A stretch of 64,000 nt of DNA from NCBI RefSeq assembly GCF_947497275.1, contig NZ_CANMFS010000001.1, positions 729,169 through 793,168 on the forward strand, read 5' to 3'. The position numbers and the translations under genes were made by a program. The stretch is from an uncultured Sulfitobacter sp. GTDB lineage: Bacteria > Pseudomonadota > Alphaproteobacteria > Rhodobacterales > Rhodobacteraceae. The notes beneath the pieces were generated by a model. The model was not told the origin of the DNA and made no database searches. It worked only from the letters and a program-made list of their open reading frames with translations. How positions within the stretch are numbered: position 1 is the first letter of the stretch; every line of letters starts with the position of its first letter. Below, one piece after another: positions 24,342-32,168 of the stretch.

Positions 24342-25499
24342 ATGCGCACAATCACCACGACCTCGGAATTGCACGATTACTGCAGCCAAGCCGCCACACA
24401 CCCCTTCGTTACAGTCGATACCGAGTTTCTGCGTGAGCGGACGTATTATTCCAAACTATGTCTCGTCCAGTTGGCGATGCCGGGCAAGGACGACAGCGGC
24501 GCGGTTCTGGTCGATCCGCTGGCAGAGGGAATATCGCTGGAGCCGCTCTACGCGTTGTTCCGCGACACATCGGTCGTCAAGGTGTTTCACGCAGCGCGGC
24601 AGGATCTGGAGATTTTCTTTATCGATGCTCAGGTTTTTCCGGAACCCCTGTTCGACACGCAGGTCGCCGCGATGGTTTGCGGCTTTGGCGAACAGGCGGG
24701 GTATGAAACGCTGGTGCGCAAGATTGCGAAGGAGCCTGTCGACAAGACGTCGCGTTTTACCGATTGGTCGCGGCGCCCGCTGACCGAAGCACAGAAAAGC
24801 TATGCCCTGGCCGATGTGACGCATCTGCGCCAGATCTATGAATATCTTGCGCAGAAGCTGGAGCAGACGGGGCGCGCCAAATGGGTCGCCGAAGAGTTGG
24901 AGACATTGACGTCGCCCGACACCTACATCACCGCGCCGCGCGATGCGTGGAAGAGGGTAAAGACGCGCACGAACTCGGGCCGGTTTCTAGCAATCGTGCG
25001 GGAGTTGGCGGCGTTTCGCGAGGATTACGCGCAAGGGCGGAACATACCGCGCAACCGGGTGTACAAGGACGACGCACTCGTCGAGCTTGCGTCGAACAAG
25101 CCGAAGAACCACGAAGAGCTGGGCCGGTCGCGGCTCTTGCTGCGGGACGCGCGCAAGGGCGAGATTGCCGATGGCATTCTCAAAGCGGTGGCAGCCGGAC
25201 TGGCCTGCCCGAACGGCGATTTGCCGCAGCCGGATCTGCGCCGTGAGAAGCTGCAGGTCAATCCAGCCTTGGCGGATCTCCTGCGCGTTCTGCTGAAGGC
25301 CAAGACCGAGAAAGAAGCGGTCGCAGCCAAGCTCGTCGCTTCGGCGGCGGATCTGGATGCGATTGCGGCTGGCCAGCGGGATGTTGCAGCCTTGGCTGGA
25401 TGGCGTCGCGAGGTCTTTGGCGATGATGCGTTGCGCCTGTGTGACGGCAAGATCGCGCTGACAGCGGTTGGTTCGGATGTGAAAGTCGTTTCTGTCTAG
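24342..25499 (+). CDS. rnd: Ribonuclease D
   Basis: A 385-residue 3'-5' exoribonuclease of the DEDD family, acting in tRNA and stable RNA maturation. The exonuclease domain (residues 1-170) shows TVDTEFLRERTYY (first D and E), VFHAARQDLEIFF with the second Asp, and SYALADVTHLRQIYEYL with the final Asp. An HRDC domain follows (ELAAFREDYAQGRNIPRN...). The C-terminal third is a second, less conserved helical domain. It stands as a single gene, 56 bases after purN, and converges with the lipoprotein gene. Confidence 0.95.
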   Translation: MRTITTTSELHDYCSQAATHPFVTVDTEFLRERTYYSKLCLVQLAMPGKDDSGAVLVDPLAEGISLEPLYALFRDTSVVKVFHAARQDLEIFFIDAQVFPEPLFDTQVAAMVCGFGEQAGYETLVRKIAKEPVDKTSRFTDWSRRPLTEAQKSYALADVTHLRQIYEYLAQKLEQTGRAKWVAEELETLTSPDTYITAPRDAWKRVKTRTNSGRFLAIVRELAAFREDYAQGRNIPRNRVYKDDALVELASNKPKNHEELGRSRLLLRDARKGEIADGILKAVAAGLACPNGDLPQPDLRREKLQVNPALADLLRVLLKAKTEKEAVAAKLVASAADLDAIAAGQRDVAALAGWRREVFGDDALRLCDGKIALTAVGSDVKVVSV

Positions 25500-25514
25500 C
25501 AATCGGGGCGTGCG

Positions 25515-26042
25515 CTAGCGGCGCGCGACGCGCGCATTGCTCAGCCCCTCGACCCGGATGGTGTCCACACCGCGCAACTGCTGGTTGGTGACCTTTCTGG
25601 CCACGACAACTTCGCGGGTCTGCGGCGCGCCCTGCGGCAGGTTGCGCGCCGGTTCGATACCTTCGAGGCGGAACGAGAGCACGCCGTCAATCGGAGTCAG
25701 ATCCTCGTCTTCGGGTGTCAGTTGCACAGCGTAGATACCCTGCCGCGCCGCTCGGCCTGTCACGCGGATGATCGCGCCCTCTGGAATCTTCTCTATCGTC
25801 ATATCCACCACTTCGCCGAAGGGCAGTCCGACGTAAGCGTCAACTTCGGTGTCGCGGCGCGATAGAATTCCAGTGCGCTGGGGGATCAGGGGGTTTGTCG
25901 CTTCGGCCGGTTCCCCAGCCGCAACCGGCACCGAAGTGCTGCGCCCGAACCAGTTGAACGGATTGACGGCACTGTCGCGCACCACGGCGCAGCCGCCGAG
26001 CGTCAGAGCGGCGACAAGAAGAACGGAGAGGGGAATGCGCAT
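25515..26042 (-). CDS. Predicted outer-membrane-type lipoprotein, unknown function
   Basis: A 175-residue protein with a lipoprotein signal peptide: MRIPLSVLLVAALTLGGC, with the lipobox Cys at 18. The mature part begins AVVRDSAVNPFNWFGRSTSV and is followed by a soluble domain with QLTPEDEDLTPIDGVLSF and a GVDTIRVEGLS ending. There is no catalytic motif. I regard it as a Rhodobacteraceae-type hypothetical lipoprotein. The 131 bases to the divergent sufE start contain the promoters of both genes. Confidence 0.8.
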   Translation of the reverse strand: MRIPLSVLLVAALTLGGCAVVRDSAVNPFNWFGRSTSVPVAAGEPAEATNPLIPQRTGILSRRDTEVDAYVGLPFGEVVDMTIEKIPEGAIIRVTGRAARQGIYAVQLTPEDEDLTPIDGVLSFRLEGIEPARNLPQGAPQTREVVVARKVTNQQLRGVDTIRVEGLSNARVARR

Positions 26043-26173
26043 GGGACCTGCCGAGACTATTCGTATTTGCCAAGACCTACCGCATCCACGCGGGCTTGGG
26101 AAGAGGTTGGGGGTGGACGTTTGACGGTGCGCCGCCTACCTCAGAAGCACCCGACGATCCAAAGGAGAATTTC

Positions 26174-26587
26174 ATGGCCACCGTTGCATTCGAAGAGCTT
26201 GTCGAGGATTTCGAGTTTCTCGAGGACTGGGAGGACCGGTATCGCCATGTGATCGACCAGGGCAAGGCTATGACGCCGCTCGCGCCGGAGTTGTGTGTGC
26301 CGGCGACAAAGGTCGATGGGTGCGCCAGCCAAGTATGGCTGCACTCTGAAATGCGCAATGGCAAACTGCATTTTGACGGGGCGTCGGATGCGATGATCGT
26401 TTCGGGTTTGATTGCGGTATTACGTTTGCTGTACAATGGGTTGACCCCGCAGCAGGTTGTCGCCGTGGATGCGCGTGCCGAGTTGGGACGGCTGGGATTG
26501 AATGATCACCTGTCTGCGCAGCGATCCAACGGTTTGACCGCGATGGTAGAGCGGGTGCGACAGACAGCGTCACGCGCAGTGGAATGA
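26174..26587 (+). CDS. sufE: SufE-family sulfur acceptor protein
   Basis: A 137-residue protein. AAAGGAG precedes ATG 26174. SufE accepts persulfide from the cysteine desulfurase SufS for Fe-S cluster assembly. The loop PATKVDGCASQVWLHSEMRN contains the conserved acceptor Cys in GCxSxVW. The segments EDWEDRYRHVIDQGK and HLSAQRSNGLTAMVERVR complete the fold. No suf operon is visible nearby, so this is the stand-alone form. Its stop is followed by a structured intergenic element. Confidence 0.93.
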   Translation: MATVAFEELVEDFEFLEDWEDRYRHVIDQGKAMTPLAPELCVPATKVDGCASQVWLHSEMRNGKLHFDGASDAMIVSGLIAVLRLLYNGLTPQQVVAVDARAELGRLGLNDHLSAQRSNGLTAMVERVRQTASRAVE

Positions 26588-26590
26588 GGC

Positions 26591-26660
26591 GCGGGGGGCG
26601 TTGCCCCCTTGGTCCCTGCGGACCAATTCCCCCAGGATATTTTCAGCCAAAAGAAATAGG
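26591..26660. repeat. Structured intergenic element, copy 1
   Basis: Two adjacent hairpins (GGGGGGCGTTGCCCCC and GGTCCCTGCGGACC) precede a core, CCCCCAGGATATTTTCAGCC followed by AAAAGAAATAGG. A clearly related core occurs at 50034-50064 in another intergenic gap. The element lies between converging genes and may double as a terminator. Confidence 0.6.
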
Positions 26661-26663
26661 AGG

Positions 26664-27308
26664 TTACAGACGGGCCAGAGTGTTGTGCAGATCACCGTAA
26701 CCGGTGTAGCGACGTTCAAATGCGAGTCCTAGGCGCTGTGCACAGGCGCGGGCTTTGGTGGTGAGGGCAGGATCGTCGGTCTGGGCCTGATAGACCAGCT
26801 TTTCGTAATTGCCGAAATACATCTCGCGCAATTCGGGGTGGCGGTCGAGACCCATCGGTTTGATGATGAAGGCGTCGAACTGGCGGACGAGAAAATCCGT
26901 GAGATAGAAGGCTCTGATTTCATCTTCGCTAATCTTGGCGAAGCGGTCGTTGCCCTCGAAGAAGCTGTAGCAGTGCGGGCCTGCAATCATCTCGACGCCG
27001 AGCCTTGCACAGGCGGCTTCGAGCAGGCCGCCGGTGCCGCAATCGGCATAGACGACGAAGATCGTGTCGTAGGACGCGCGGTTTTCCTTGACCGTTTGTT
27101 CGACAGCCGCCGTGATCTTTTCAGGATGGAGATGATAGCCGGCAGGCAGGCATGTCAGGTCCAGATGAGACCAGCCGTTTGCCTCCTTCAGATCCAGAAT
27201 CTCACGCGCGAGTGCTCCGCAGGCAATCAGCAGCACATTGCCTGCGGTCTTGGTCACCTCGTCGGGCTGCGCGGCTCTGTGTTGATCCAGCGGAGTCATC
27301 GCATCCAT
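26664..27308 (-). CDS. DUF1638 family protein
   Basis: A 214-residue cytoplasmic protein. The DUF1638 signature is visible in NVLLIACGALAREILDL, HLDLTCLPAGYHLHPEKI, FVVYADCGTGGLLEAAC and AGPHCYSFFEGNDRF, with several conserved Cys and His that could bind a metal or corrinoid. In Rhodobacteraceae and methylotrophs DUF1638 genes go with corrinoid methyltransferases, as here, where it is the last gene of the minus-strand methyl-transfer operon. Its exact step is unknown. The start overlaps the end of the 51-residue membrane gene by 13 bases. Confidence 0.85.
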   Translation of the reverse strand: MDAMTPLDQHRAAQPDEVTKTAGNVLLIACGALAREILDLKEANGWSHLDLTCLPAGYHLHPEKITAAVEQTVKENRASYDTIFVVYADCGTGGLLEAACARLGVEMIAGPHCYSFFEGNDRFAKISEDEIRAFYLTDFLVRQFDAFIIKPMGLDRHPELREMYFGNYEKLVYQAQTDDPALTTKARACAQRLGLAFERRYTGYGDLHNTLARL

Positions 27309-27451
27309 CGGTGCGCCAGAAGGGCGGCGCCGAGTAGGGCGGGCGGCAGCACGGCGAAACCGAGAAGTGAGACTGTGGACAGCAACCAGACGGTCAGGGC
27401 CGAAACAGTGATAACGCTTCCTATAAGCATGAGAAATGTCGATACCGGCAT
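27296..27451 (-). CDS. 51-residue membrane peptide in the corrinoid operon
   Basis: The minus-strand frame starts at ATG 27451 directly after a strong ribosome site (AGAAAGGAGATCAT). It reads MPVSTFLMLIGSVITVSALT, then a second hydrophobic span (VWLLSTVSLLGFAVLPPALL), and ends AHRWMR. It predicts two membrane helices. Its end overlaps the DUF1638 start, so the two are co-translated. It is too short for most gene callers. Function unknown. Confidence 0.65.
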   Translation of the reverse strand: MPVSTFLMLIGSVITVSALTVWLLSTVSLLGFAVLPPALLGAALLAHRWMR

Positions 27452-27541
27452 ATGATCTCCTTTCTGCTTAGATAGTCAGTGCTGCCTGCCTGGAAAAGGC
27501 CCTGGGCCGAAAGCGGGCCGTTTCCGTTTGACGGCCCGAAG

Positions 27542-28240
27542 TCAGGCGTTTGGGCTGTTGTGCTTGCGCTGCACCCATTCTTTCGCCGTTTCCACCGCGA
27601 CGGCGGCATCGCGGCAGTAGGCGTCGGCACCGATCGCCTTGCCGAATTCCGCGTTCAGGGGGGCGCCTCCGACAAGAACGATGTAATCGTCGCGGATACC
27701 CTGTTCAACCAGCGTGTCGATCACGACTTTCATGTAGGGCATCGTCGTCGTCAACAGTGCGGACATGCCGAGAATATCGGGACCTTCTGTTTCGAGTGCT
27801 TCGAGATATGCTTCAACAGCGTTGTTGATGCCGAGATCCACAACTTCGAAACCGGCCCCCTCCATCATCATCGACACGAGGTTCTTGCCGATGTCGTGAA
27901 TGTCGCCTTTTACCGTCCCGATCACCATTTTGCCGACGCGCGGCGCACCGGTTTCGACCAGCAGCGGTTTCAGGATCGCCATTCCGCCCTTCATCGCGTT
28001 CGCGGCCAGAAGTACCTCGGGGACGAACAGGATACCGTCCCGGAAGTCGGCGCCTACGATCGTCATGCCGCCAACGAGCGACTTTGTAAGGATGTCGTAG
28101 GGTGACCAGCCGCGATCAAGCAGGATCGTCACGCCCTCCTGGATCTCTTCCTTGAGCCCGTCGTAGAGGTCGTCGAACATCTGCTGGACCAGTTCGTCGT
28201 CGTCGAGTTCCGACAGGATGATATCGTCTTCTTCGGACAT
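27542..28240 (-). CDS. Corrinoid (B12)-binding methyl carrier protein
   Basis: A 232-residue protein from ATG 28240 (AAAGGGAAAC upstream); the longer frame to 28297 has no ribosome site. It has a helical cap (residues 20-95) and a Rossmann B12-binding domain whose signature GTVKGDIHDIGKNLVSMMME supplies the cobalt-ligating His. The segments ILGMSALLTTTMPYMK and VLVGGAPLN complete the DxHxxG...SxL...GG pattern. It carries the methyl group between folate and homocysteine proteins. The gene follows the homocysteine methyltransferase, matching the split methionine synthase known in roseobacters. Confidence 0.93.
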   Translation of the reverse strand: MSEEDDIILSELDDDELVQQMFDDLYDGLKEEIQEGVTILLDRGWSPYDILTKSLVGGMTIVGADFRDGILFVPEVLLAANAMKGGMAILKPLLVETGAPRVGKMVIGTVKGDIHDIGKNLVSMMMEGAGFEVVDLGINNAVEAYLEALETEGPDILGMSALLTTTMPYMKVVIDTLVEQGIRDDYIVLVGGAPLNAEFGKAIGADAYCRDAAVAVETAKEWVQRKHNSPNA

Positions 28241-28373
28241 GAGTTTCCCTTTGCGTTGCGGGCCGGTGGCTGTGCTCCGCTTCCTTTTGTCAGACATTGA
28301 TCAATTTACTAGAGCATTTGCGACACGCCTCGGGCAGGGGGCGACTTGCCGGGGCGGATTCTGCGCTGCCCGC

Positions 28374-29393
28374 TCAGCCGGTGGGGCGTCTGCGACCGCG
28401 GCGCGGGCTGCGGACAGGGCCTGCGCCATCGGTCCCGTCGCTTTCGGACGAGAAGGCGCCCAGCGCGGCACCGATCTCTTCAAGCTCGGGTGCGGCGCCT
28501 TTCGGGGTCGTGTCGAGCGCCTCGCGCATTTTCTCGAGATGGCTTGGCATCGTGCCGCAGCATCCACCGATGATGGTGGCACCACAGTTGCGCGCCATCA
28601 CGGCGTAGGTGCCCATTAATTCGGGCGTGCCGTCATAGTGAATATGACCATCGTGGTATTTCGGTATCCCCGCATTGCCCTTGGCGATGATTGGTAACTG
28701 GGCACCCTTGGCCGTGAAACCGAGCACCGTGCGCAGTAGATCGGACGCGCCGGTACCGCAGTTGGCACCGAAGGCGGCGGGCGCGTTGTCGATGTCTTCC
28801 ACCATCTCGACCATTCCGGCCGATGTCATGCCCATCATGGTCCGGCCCGCAGTGTCAAAGCTCATAGTGCCAGCCCAGGGCATCCCTGCGAGCGCGAAGG
28901 CTTCGGCGGCGGCGCGGTATTCTTCGGGGGCCGAGATCGTTTCGAGCCAGAGAATGTCGGCACCGCCCGCCTTGAGCCCGTCCGCCGTCTCGTGGAACAT
29001 TTCCACCGCATGTGCATGCGACAGCGTGCCGACCGGCTCCATGATCTCGCCGGTTGGGCCGACAGATCCGGCGACGATGACGGTCCGGCCCGCGGTGTCC
29101 GCGACCTCACGGCCCAGTTCCGCTGCAACGCGGCTGAGTTCATGCACGCGCTTTTGCGCGCTGTGGAGTTTCAGGCGGGAGGCATTTGCGCCAAAACTGT
29201 TCGTCAAGAACAGATCCGACCCTGCGTTTACCGCGCCCTTGTAGAGCGCGATGATCTTTTCGGGGTATTGGGTGTTCCACATCTCCGGCGCGTCGCCCGA
29301 CATCAGCCCCATGTTGAACAAATTGGTACCCGTCGCGCCATCGGCGAGCAGCACACCTTTCTGGGCGAGCAGTTTGGTCATCGGATCGGTCAT
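28374..29393 (-). CDS. bmt: Homocysteine S-methyltransferase (betaine/corrinoid-type)
   Basis: A 339-residue Zn-dependent methyltransferase. GGAG precedes ATG 29393. The barrel shows LLADGATGTNLFNMGL, FLTNSFGANASRL and WLETISAPEEY, the Zn-ligand Cys in AAFGANCGTGASDLL, and the paired Cys in IIGGCCGTMPSHL. The last 40 residues are low-complexity and basic. With the adjacent corrinoid protein it probably serves as the homocysteine module of methionine synthase, although direct betaine use is possible. A perfect palindrome lies about 70 bases upstream (29461-29479). Confidence 0.88.
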   Translation of the reverse strand: MTDPMTKLLAQKGVLLADGATGTNLFNMGLMSGDAPEMWNTQYPEKIIALYKGAVNAGSDLFLTNSFGANASRLKLHSAQKRVHELSRVAAELGREVADTAGRTVIVAGSVGPTGEIMEPVGTLSHAHAVEMFHETADGLKAGGADILWLETISAPEEYRAAAEAFALAGMPWAGTMSFDTAGRTMMGMTSAGMVEMVEDIDNAPAAFGANCGTGASDLLRTVLGFTAKGAQLPIIAKGNAGIPKYHDGHIHYDGTPELMGTYAVMARNCGATIIGGCCGTMPSHLEKMREALDTTPKGAAPELEEIGAALGAFSSESDGTDGAGPVRSPRRGRRRPTG

Positions 29394-29460
29394 GGGTCGG
29401 CTCCGTGCATCAGGAATTCAGTCTCCTTTCATGAAGTGTTTTTTAAAACAAGTTCATAAT

Positions 29461-29479
29461 CTTCATGTTGTTCATGAAG
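29461..29479 (-). promoter_or_regulatory. Palindromic operator candidate upstream of bmt
   Basis: CTTCATG, five bases, then CATGAAG form a perfect inverted repeat 68 bases before the bmt start. A second half-like palindrome TTCATGAA lies at 29428-29435. Placement in the promoter region of a methionine operon suggests a repressor such as an ArsR-type SAM/SAH regulator. That assignment is a guess. Confidence 0.5.
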
Positions 29480-29893
29480 CATATTCGGATCGGGTAGCGA
29501 TGCGAGAGAATGCACTTTTTGTGCGACCTCCTTGAGAGACTCGTTCGCGTGCTCGCAGAGGCGATGCTGTGCAGGCGCAACATGAGGGGTCCTGACCGTA
29601 AAGGCACCGGGACCGAGAGATTGGGCCAAGGCGATCCCTGCGGCATTGGACGGCCTGGCCCTCGCGGGAGCCGCTGTTGTGTCGAAAATGTCGGTGTGCC
29701 GGTGCTTCAAGGTGTCCGATAGACCGTAAGCGCGGCACCGTCAGGCAGACGGTGAGGATCGGGTAGGCCACCGGCAACCGTGAGTTCGCGTCCGGCACCA
29801 TTCTGTCGACGGGCGTCCCGAACCCGCGACGACGCGCCATTCGGTTCACGAAAAGCGCGTCGATCTGGGGTAATTCGCCTAAGTTTCGGCGAA
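29480..29893. other. Intergenic region without a confident gene
   Basis: About 410 bases separate bmt from the zeta-subunit gene, both on the minus strand. A 93-residue minus frame (29710-29429, ending LHEQHEDYELVLKNTS) and short overlapping frames exist, but none has a clear ribosome site and codon use is unconvincing. It may be a decayed gene. It must hold the bmt promoter near 29,480-29,530. I see no riboswitch that I can support. Confidence 0.4.
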
Positions 29894-30211
29894 CTACTTG
29901 AGTTCGGTCATCAACTGCGCCTTGGCCTCTATCAGCAGCGCTTCCATCTTGGCACGGATGGTCGCCTCGTCAGCCTTGTCGCCCAGATCCCCGGATACCT
30001 TTCGGACAACGTCCTCGTGTCCGGCTTCCTCGAAATCGGCCTTCACGACTTCTTTTGCGTATTCAATGGCTTCATCGCCGGATTTTCCCATCAGGTCAGC
30101 AGCCCACAGACCCAGCAGCTTGTTCCGGCGGGCCTCCGCCTTGAATTGCATCTCGGCATCATGGGCGAATTTCTTCTCGAAGCTCTCTTCGCGTTCGTTA
30201 AACTGGCTCAT
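29894..30211 (-). CDS. F1-ATPase inhibitor zeta subunit (DUF1476)
   Basis: A 105-residue helical protein of the alphaproteobacterial DUF1476 family. It contains MSQFNEREESFEKKFAHDAE, KAEARRNKLLGLWAADLMGK and AGHEDVVRKVSGDLGDK. In Paracoccus denitrificans the homologue is the zeta subunit that blocks rotation of the F1FO ATP synthase in the hydrolytic direction. The inhibitory N-terminus (residues 1-20) is intact. AAGGAGACAGGG precedes the ATG. It is a single gene, divergent from purC. Confidence 0.93.
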   Translation of the reverse strand: MSQFNEREESFEKKFAHDAEMQFKAEARRNKLLGLWAADLMGKSGDEAIEYAKEVVKADFEEAGHEDVVRKVSGDLGDKADEATIRAKMEALLIEAKAQLMTELK

Positions 30212-30405
30212 CCCTGTCTCCTTTGAGCGTCATTGATCTATCTTATATGTGGGCTAACCGCGCGCTCTACGCAAGCCATGGACCGATTGCCTGATCGGAC
30301 CGGAAAAGCGGACGGGCAGCGCGCTTGCAGCAACGGCATGGTTGGACTATGAGAGGCGCAAGAGCGCGCGGGACCTCCCCCGCGGCGCGCAGACAGGGGA
30401 TGCCC

Positions 30406-31167
30406 ATGGCCCGCCGTAAGAAAATCTATGAAGGCAAAGCAAAGATTCTCTATGAAGGCCCGGAGCCCGGCACGATCGTCCAATACTTCAAAGATGATGC
30501 GACGGCGTTCAACGCCCAGAAAAAGGACGTGATTGACGGCAAGGGGGTTCTCAACAACCGCCTGTCGGAATTTTTCATGACCGGGCTGAACCAGATCGGC
30601 GTGCCGACACATTTCATCAAACGGCTCAACATGCGCGAGCAACTGGTGCGTCAGGTCGAGATCATTCCGCTCGAAGTGATCGTGCGCAACTACGCCGCCG
30701 GCAGCATGTCGAAGCGTCTGGGCATCGACGAAGGTACGCAGTTGCCGCGCCCGATCGTCGAATATTGCTACAAGGACGACGCGCTGGGGGATCCGCTTGT
30801 CACCGAAGAGCATATCGCCGCGTTCGGCTGGGCCAGCCAGCAGGACATGGACGACATCCTCAGCCTCGCGCTGCGGGTCAATGATTTCCTGTCGGGTGTC
30901 ATGATGGCGGTCGGGATCCGGCTGGTCGATTTCAAGATCGAGGTCGGGCGCGTCTATGACGGCGATTTCCAGCGTCTGATCGTCGCCGACGAAATCTCGC
31001 CCGACAGTTGCCGTTTGTGGGACATCGAGACCGGTCAGAAGCTGGACAAGGACGTTTTTCGGCGCGATCTGGGGTCTTTGACCGACGCCTATACCGAAGT
31101 GGCCAAGCGGTTGGGCGTGATGCCCAAGACCTCGACGCCGATGACGAAACCGACGCTGATCAACTGA
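30406..31167 (+). CDS. purC: Phosphoribosylaminoimidazole-succinocarboxamide synthase
   Basis: A 253-residue SAICAR synthetase joining aspartate to CAIR. ATG 30406 gives the family N-terminus [20 protein letters not shown], with GGGG seven bases upstream; two upstream in-frame starts are weaker. The motifs [17 protein letters not shown] and [10 protein letters not shown], plus [15 protein letters not shown], bind substrate and ATP. purS and purQ follow after 67 bases, forming a purC-purS-purQ purine operon. Confidence 0.97.
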   Translation: MARRKKIYEGKAKILYEGPEPGTIVQYFKDDATAFNAQKKDVIDGKGVLNNRLSEFFMTGLNQIGVPTHFIKRLNMREQLVRQVEIIPLEVIVRNYAAGSMSKRLGIDEGTQLPRPIVEYCYKDDALGDPLVTEEHIAAFGWASQQDMDDILSLALRVNDFLSGVMMAVGIRLVDFKIEVGRVYDGDFQRLIVADEISPDSCRLWDIETGQKLDKDVFRRDLGSLTDAYTEVAKRLGVMPKTSTPMTKPTLIN

Positions 31168-31234
31168 CACCGCCGGTGCACGAATTGAGGGCCAACCGAA
31201 GCCGGGCAGCCCACCAGTCTGTAGGGGAATTGCC

Positions 31235-31465
31235 ATGAAGGCACGGGTACATGTAATGTTGAAGAAAGGTGTTCTTGATCCGCAGGGCGAGGCAGTGCGC
31301 CACGCGTTGGGCGCGATGGGGTTCGACGGAGTGCAGGGCGTGCGCCAGGGCAAGGTGATCGAGCTGGACCTCGCGGATGATGCAACACAGGCCGACGTCG
31401 AGCGGATGTGCGAAAAGCTGTTGGCGAACACGGTAATCGAGAGCTACTCGGTGGAGATGTCCTGA
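31235..31465 (+). CDS. purS: Phosphoribosylformylglycinamidine synthase subunit PurS
   Basis: A 76-residue subunit that bridges PurL and PurQ. The short fold is recognisable from [38 protein letters not shown] and [15 protein letters not shown] strong TAGGGGAA ribosome site precedes ATG 31235. Its stop overlaps the purQ start by one base (TGATG), which keeps the two subunits in fixed ratio. Confidence 0.95.
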   Translation: MKARVHVMLKKGVLDPQGEAVRHALGAMGFDGVQGVRQGKVIELDLADDATQADVERMCEKLLANTVIESYSVEMS

Positions 31466-32133
31466 TGCGTGCAGCGGTCGTCGTTTTCCCGGGCTCCAAC
31501 TGCGACCGCGATCTCGCTGTCGCGTTCGAGCGGGCAGGTGCGGACGTCACGATGGTGTGGCACAAGGACAGCGCGTTGCCCACAGGCATCGACATCGTCG
31601 GTGTGCCGGGCGGGTTTTCCTACGGTGATTATCTGCGCTGCGGCGCGATTGCCGCCAATTCACCGATCTGCAAGTCCGTTGCCGCCCACGCAGAGCGCGG
31701 TGGTTACGTCATGGGGATCTGCAACGGCTTTCAGGTGCTGACAGAAACCGGGCTGCTTCCGGGGGCGCTGCTGCGCAATGCAGAGCTGAAATATATCTGC
31801 AAGACGGTCGGTCTCAGGGTTGAAACCTCGGCCTCCGATTTCACCGCCGGATACAATGCTGGCGACGTGATCGACATTCCGATCGCGCACCACGACGGCA
31901 ACTATTTTGCCGATCCCTCGACCCTCGCGCAGCTGAGGGACGAGGATCGTATCGCCTTTACCTATACCGAGAATCCCAACGGGGCGCAGGCCGATATCGC
32001 AGGTATCCTGTCGCCCAATCGCCGTGTTCTGGGCATGATGCCGCACCCCGAGCGGGCCGCGGATGCGGGCCACGGCGGGACGGATGGAGCGGCGCTCTTC
32101 CGCGCATTGACGAACGCGTTGACGACAGCCTGA
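31465..32133 (+). CDS. purQ: Phosphoribosylformylglycinamidine synthase glutaminase PurQ
   Basis: A 222-residue class I glutamine amidotransferase that supplies ammonia to PurL. It carries [34 protein letters not shown], the nucleophile Cys in [11 protein letters not shown], and [15 protein letters not shown] with the catalytic His/Glu pair. ATG 31465 overlaps the purS stop. PurL is not in the window. The dctB gene starts 35 bases later and is probably transcribed separately. Confidence 0.96.
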   Translation: MRAAVVVFPGSNCDRDLAVAFERAGADVTMVWHKDSALPTGIDIVGVPGGFSYGDYLRCGAIAANSPICKSVAAHAERGGYVMGICNGFQVLTETGLLPGALLRNAELKYICKTVGLRVETSASDFTAGYNAGDVIDIPIAHHDGNYFADPSTLAQLRDEDRIAFTYTENPNGAQADIAGILSPNRRVLGMMPHPERAADAGHGGTDGAALFRALTNALTTA

Positions 32134-32168
32134 CTTGAGGTGGCGCGTCCGCGTGATAGGATGCGGCA

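Noticed and set aside
29388..29410. Six-codon upstream frame (MHGADP) overlapping the bmt start on the minus strand
   Set aside because: A ribosome site lies upstream and the stop overlaps the ATG, but so short a frame can easily occur by chance and no conservation can be judged.
29480..29893. Cobalamin or SAM riboswitch before the methyl-transfer operon
   Set aside because: I looked for conserved B12-box or SAM-type stems and could not support one; the palindrome is better explained as a protein operator.
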